Shown here piece by piece: positions 4,927 to 5,855 of a stretch of DNA of 5,855 nucleotides. This stretch comes from Leptofilum sp050292445 (lineage in GTDB: Bacteria; Chloroflexota; Anaerolineae; Promineifilales; Promineifilaceae): contig JBNKLQ010000337.1 in the NCBI GenBank assembly GCA_050292445.1, positions 1 to 5,855 on the forward strand. Direction: 5' to 3'. How positions within the stretch are numbered: position 1 is the first letter of the stretch; each line of letters opens with the position of its first letter. A program made the position numbers and the translations under genes. Below the pieces are notes generated by a model. That model ran no database searches, was not told the origin of the DNA, and saw nothing but the letters and a program-made list of their open reading frames with translations.

Positions 4927-5736
4927 TCACAATCGTCCCAGCAGCCGCAGTACCCGGTCGGGAAAATCAGAAATCAGCCCATCGACGCCCATGTCGAGGA
5001 AGCGCTGCATGTCAGCTGGCTCGTTCACCGTCCAGACATGCACGGCGATGTTATTGCGGTGCGCGGCGCGAACGGAGCGCGACGTCACCAGGCGGATCCC
5101 GCTGTCTTCGTCAACTTCAGGGATTTGCAGCACCTGGCCATCCCCCCAGTAAAACCGATCCAACCGCAGCTTGCTGAGGGCAACCCAGCGAACCGTCTCG
5201 GCATGGGAGGCGGTGCGGGCCACCTCCGGACAGGCGCGGCGAAAATCGGCCACGGTCTGGTTGCTGAAAGAGCCAACGCACAGCCGGTGAGCCACAGTGT
5301 GCTGGCGGATGAGATCGGTAAACGCCTGCACCAAGCTTGGCTCCTCCTGCTTCATGTCGATATTGATCCACAAATTGGGAAACGTTTCAAACACCTCGGC
5401 CAGTGTGGGAATGACGATGCCCTGCCCGCGAAAAGGGAACGTTTGGCCGCCATCGGGCGTAAAACGATAACCTGCATCCAATTTTTGCAGATCGGCAAGA
5501 GTATGGTCCTGGATACGGCCGTTCCCATCCGTCGTCCTATCCACCGTGGCATCGTGGCACACCACCAGCACGCCATCGGCCGTTTGGTGAATGTCGATCT
5601 CCAGCCCATCAATGGGCAGTTCCGCCGCTTTGTGGAAGGCCAGCATCGTGTTTTCCGGGTACAACCCGCGCCAGCCGCGATGCGCCAGGACCACCGGGCC
5701 GCCTTGGGAGGCAAACGGCTTACTCGGCAGACGCAT
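4927..5736 (-). CDS. Glycerophosphodiester phosphodiesterase (UgpQ-like, cytoplasmic)
   Basis: A 269-aa GDPD-family TIM-barrel enzyme that hydrolyses glycerophosphodiesters (deacylated phospholipid headgroups) to glycerol 3-phosphate and an alcohol. The signatures appear in order: LAHRG (His19), YPENT (Glu28), GLEIDIHQTADG (Glu46, Asp48), VVCHD (His61), NIDMK (Asp127, Lys129), VHVWTVNEP and MGVDGLISDFPD near the C-terminus. His19 and His61 are the expected catalytic pair and Glu46/Asp48 bind the metal; all are present. The usual Glu of the N-I-E-x-K motif is the conservative Asp127. No signal peptide is visible, so it is more like UgpQ than the periplasmic GlpQ. It is the first gene of the operon with the Nudix and metallophosphoesterase genes. 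The ATG at 5736 has no clear Shine-Dalgarno site, because an AT-rich repeat begins only two bases upstream. A later GTG start near residue 15 is possible but would leave almost no residues before the first strand. Confidence 0.95.
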   Translation of the reverse strand: MRLPSKPFASQGGPVVLAHRGWRGLYPENTMLAFHKAAELPIDGLEIDIHQTADGVLVVCHDATVDRTTDGNGRIQDHTLADLQKLDAGYRFTPDGGQTFPFRGQGIVIPTLAEVFETFPNLWINIDMKQEEPSLVQAFTDLIRQHTVAHRLCVGSFSNQTVADFRRACPEVARTASHAETVRWVALSKLRLDRFYWGDGQVLQIPEVDEDSGIRLVTSRSVRAAHRNNIAVHVWTVNEPADMQRFLDMGVDGLISDFPDRVLRLLGRL

Positions 5737-5738
5737 GA

Positions 5739-5833
5739 GAATTGTGAATTATGAATTGTGAATTATGAATTGTTAAGTTGTCAAGTTCCTCCTCATTCAC
5801 AATTCACAATTCGTTATTCACAATTCATTATTT
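5739..5833. repeat. AT-rich tandem and inverted repeat upstream of the phosphodiesterase operon
   Basis: The 14-bp unit GAATTGTGAATTAT is repeated exactly twice in tandem (5739-5752 and 5753-5766) with a partial third copy (5767-5773). After a spacer of about 20 nt the same text returns in inverted orientation at about 5795-5833 with a few differences. Together they form a long imperfect hairpin with arms of roughly 30 nt. It lies directly before the minus-strand start codon at 5736, where a leader or promoter would be. The last bases, 5834-5855, show nothing I can assign. Confidence 0.85.
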
Positions 5834-5855
5834 CTTTTCCCCATTTGTGTGTCCA

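Noticed and set aside
5038..5754. Open frame of 238 codons on the plus strand
   Set aside because: It lies wholly antisense to a phosphodiesterase with complete motifs, and its translation shows no recognisable domain. The long frame follows from the high GC of the gene opposite.
5756..5784. Promoter with TTGACA at 5784-5779 on the minus strand
   Set aside because: The -35 match is exact, but no acceptable -10 lies at 16-18 bp. The CATAAT matches are 11 or 25 bp away, so I do not call it.
5739..5833. CRISPR array
   Set aside because: The units are only 14 bp, directly adjoining and partly inverted, with no spacers of regular length, and no cas genes are present.

Overview
The window is an ordinary stretch of chromosome from a moderately GC-rich bacterium. 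It holds seven complete protein genes and the tail of an eighth. No RNA genes, CRISPR array, insertion sequence or phage genes are visible. The combination of housekeeping enzymes, short AT-rich or GC-rich palindromic repeats in most gaps and a heavily over-represented 8-mer (ACGGCCGT) resembles environmental Chloroflexota (Anaerolineae-like) genomes. That assignment is an impression from sequence style and is not proven by any marker gene here.

Layout from left to right: (1) an unrecognised C-terminal fragment, + strand, 1-132; (2) a 61-bp palindromic repeat; (3) a DAHP synthase (aroF type, + strand), the first step of the shikimate pathway, followed by a strong intrinsic terminator; (4) a second copy of the repeat core and an apparently cytoplasmic beta-propeller protein (+ strand); (5) a GC-rich hairpin repeat between convergent genes; (6) a metallo-beta-lactamase-fold protein carrying an N-terminal rubredoxin-like four-cysteine finger (- strand); (7) a short divergent intergenic region with small hairpins; (8) a DinB-superfamily protein (+ strand) of clearly lower GC content; (9) a nested hairpin between convergent genes; (10) a three-gene minus-strand operon, read right to left: glycerophosphodiester phosphodiesterase, Nudix hydrolase, and a Tat-exported YkuE/YaeI-like metallophosphoesterase. 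The Nudix and metallophosphoesterase genes overlap by ATGA; (11) an AT-rich tandem and inverted repeat that abuts the start codon of the first operon gene.

Functionally, the minus-strand operon groups three phosphoester or pyrophosphate hydrolases and may serve lipid-headgroup or envelope phosphodiester turnover plus nucleotide-type clean-up; this is inferred from domains and gene order. The other genes look like independent single-gene units. I saw no convincing new multi-gene system. The most unusual signal is nucleotide-level: ten copies of the palindrome ACGGCCGT in under 6 kb, used in different reading frames and also in non-coding DNA, together with a different palindromic repeat at most gene junctions.
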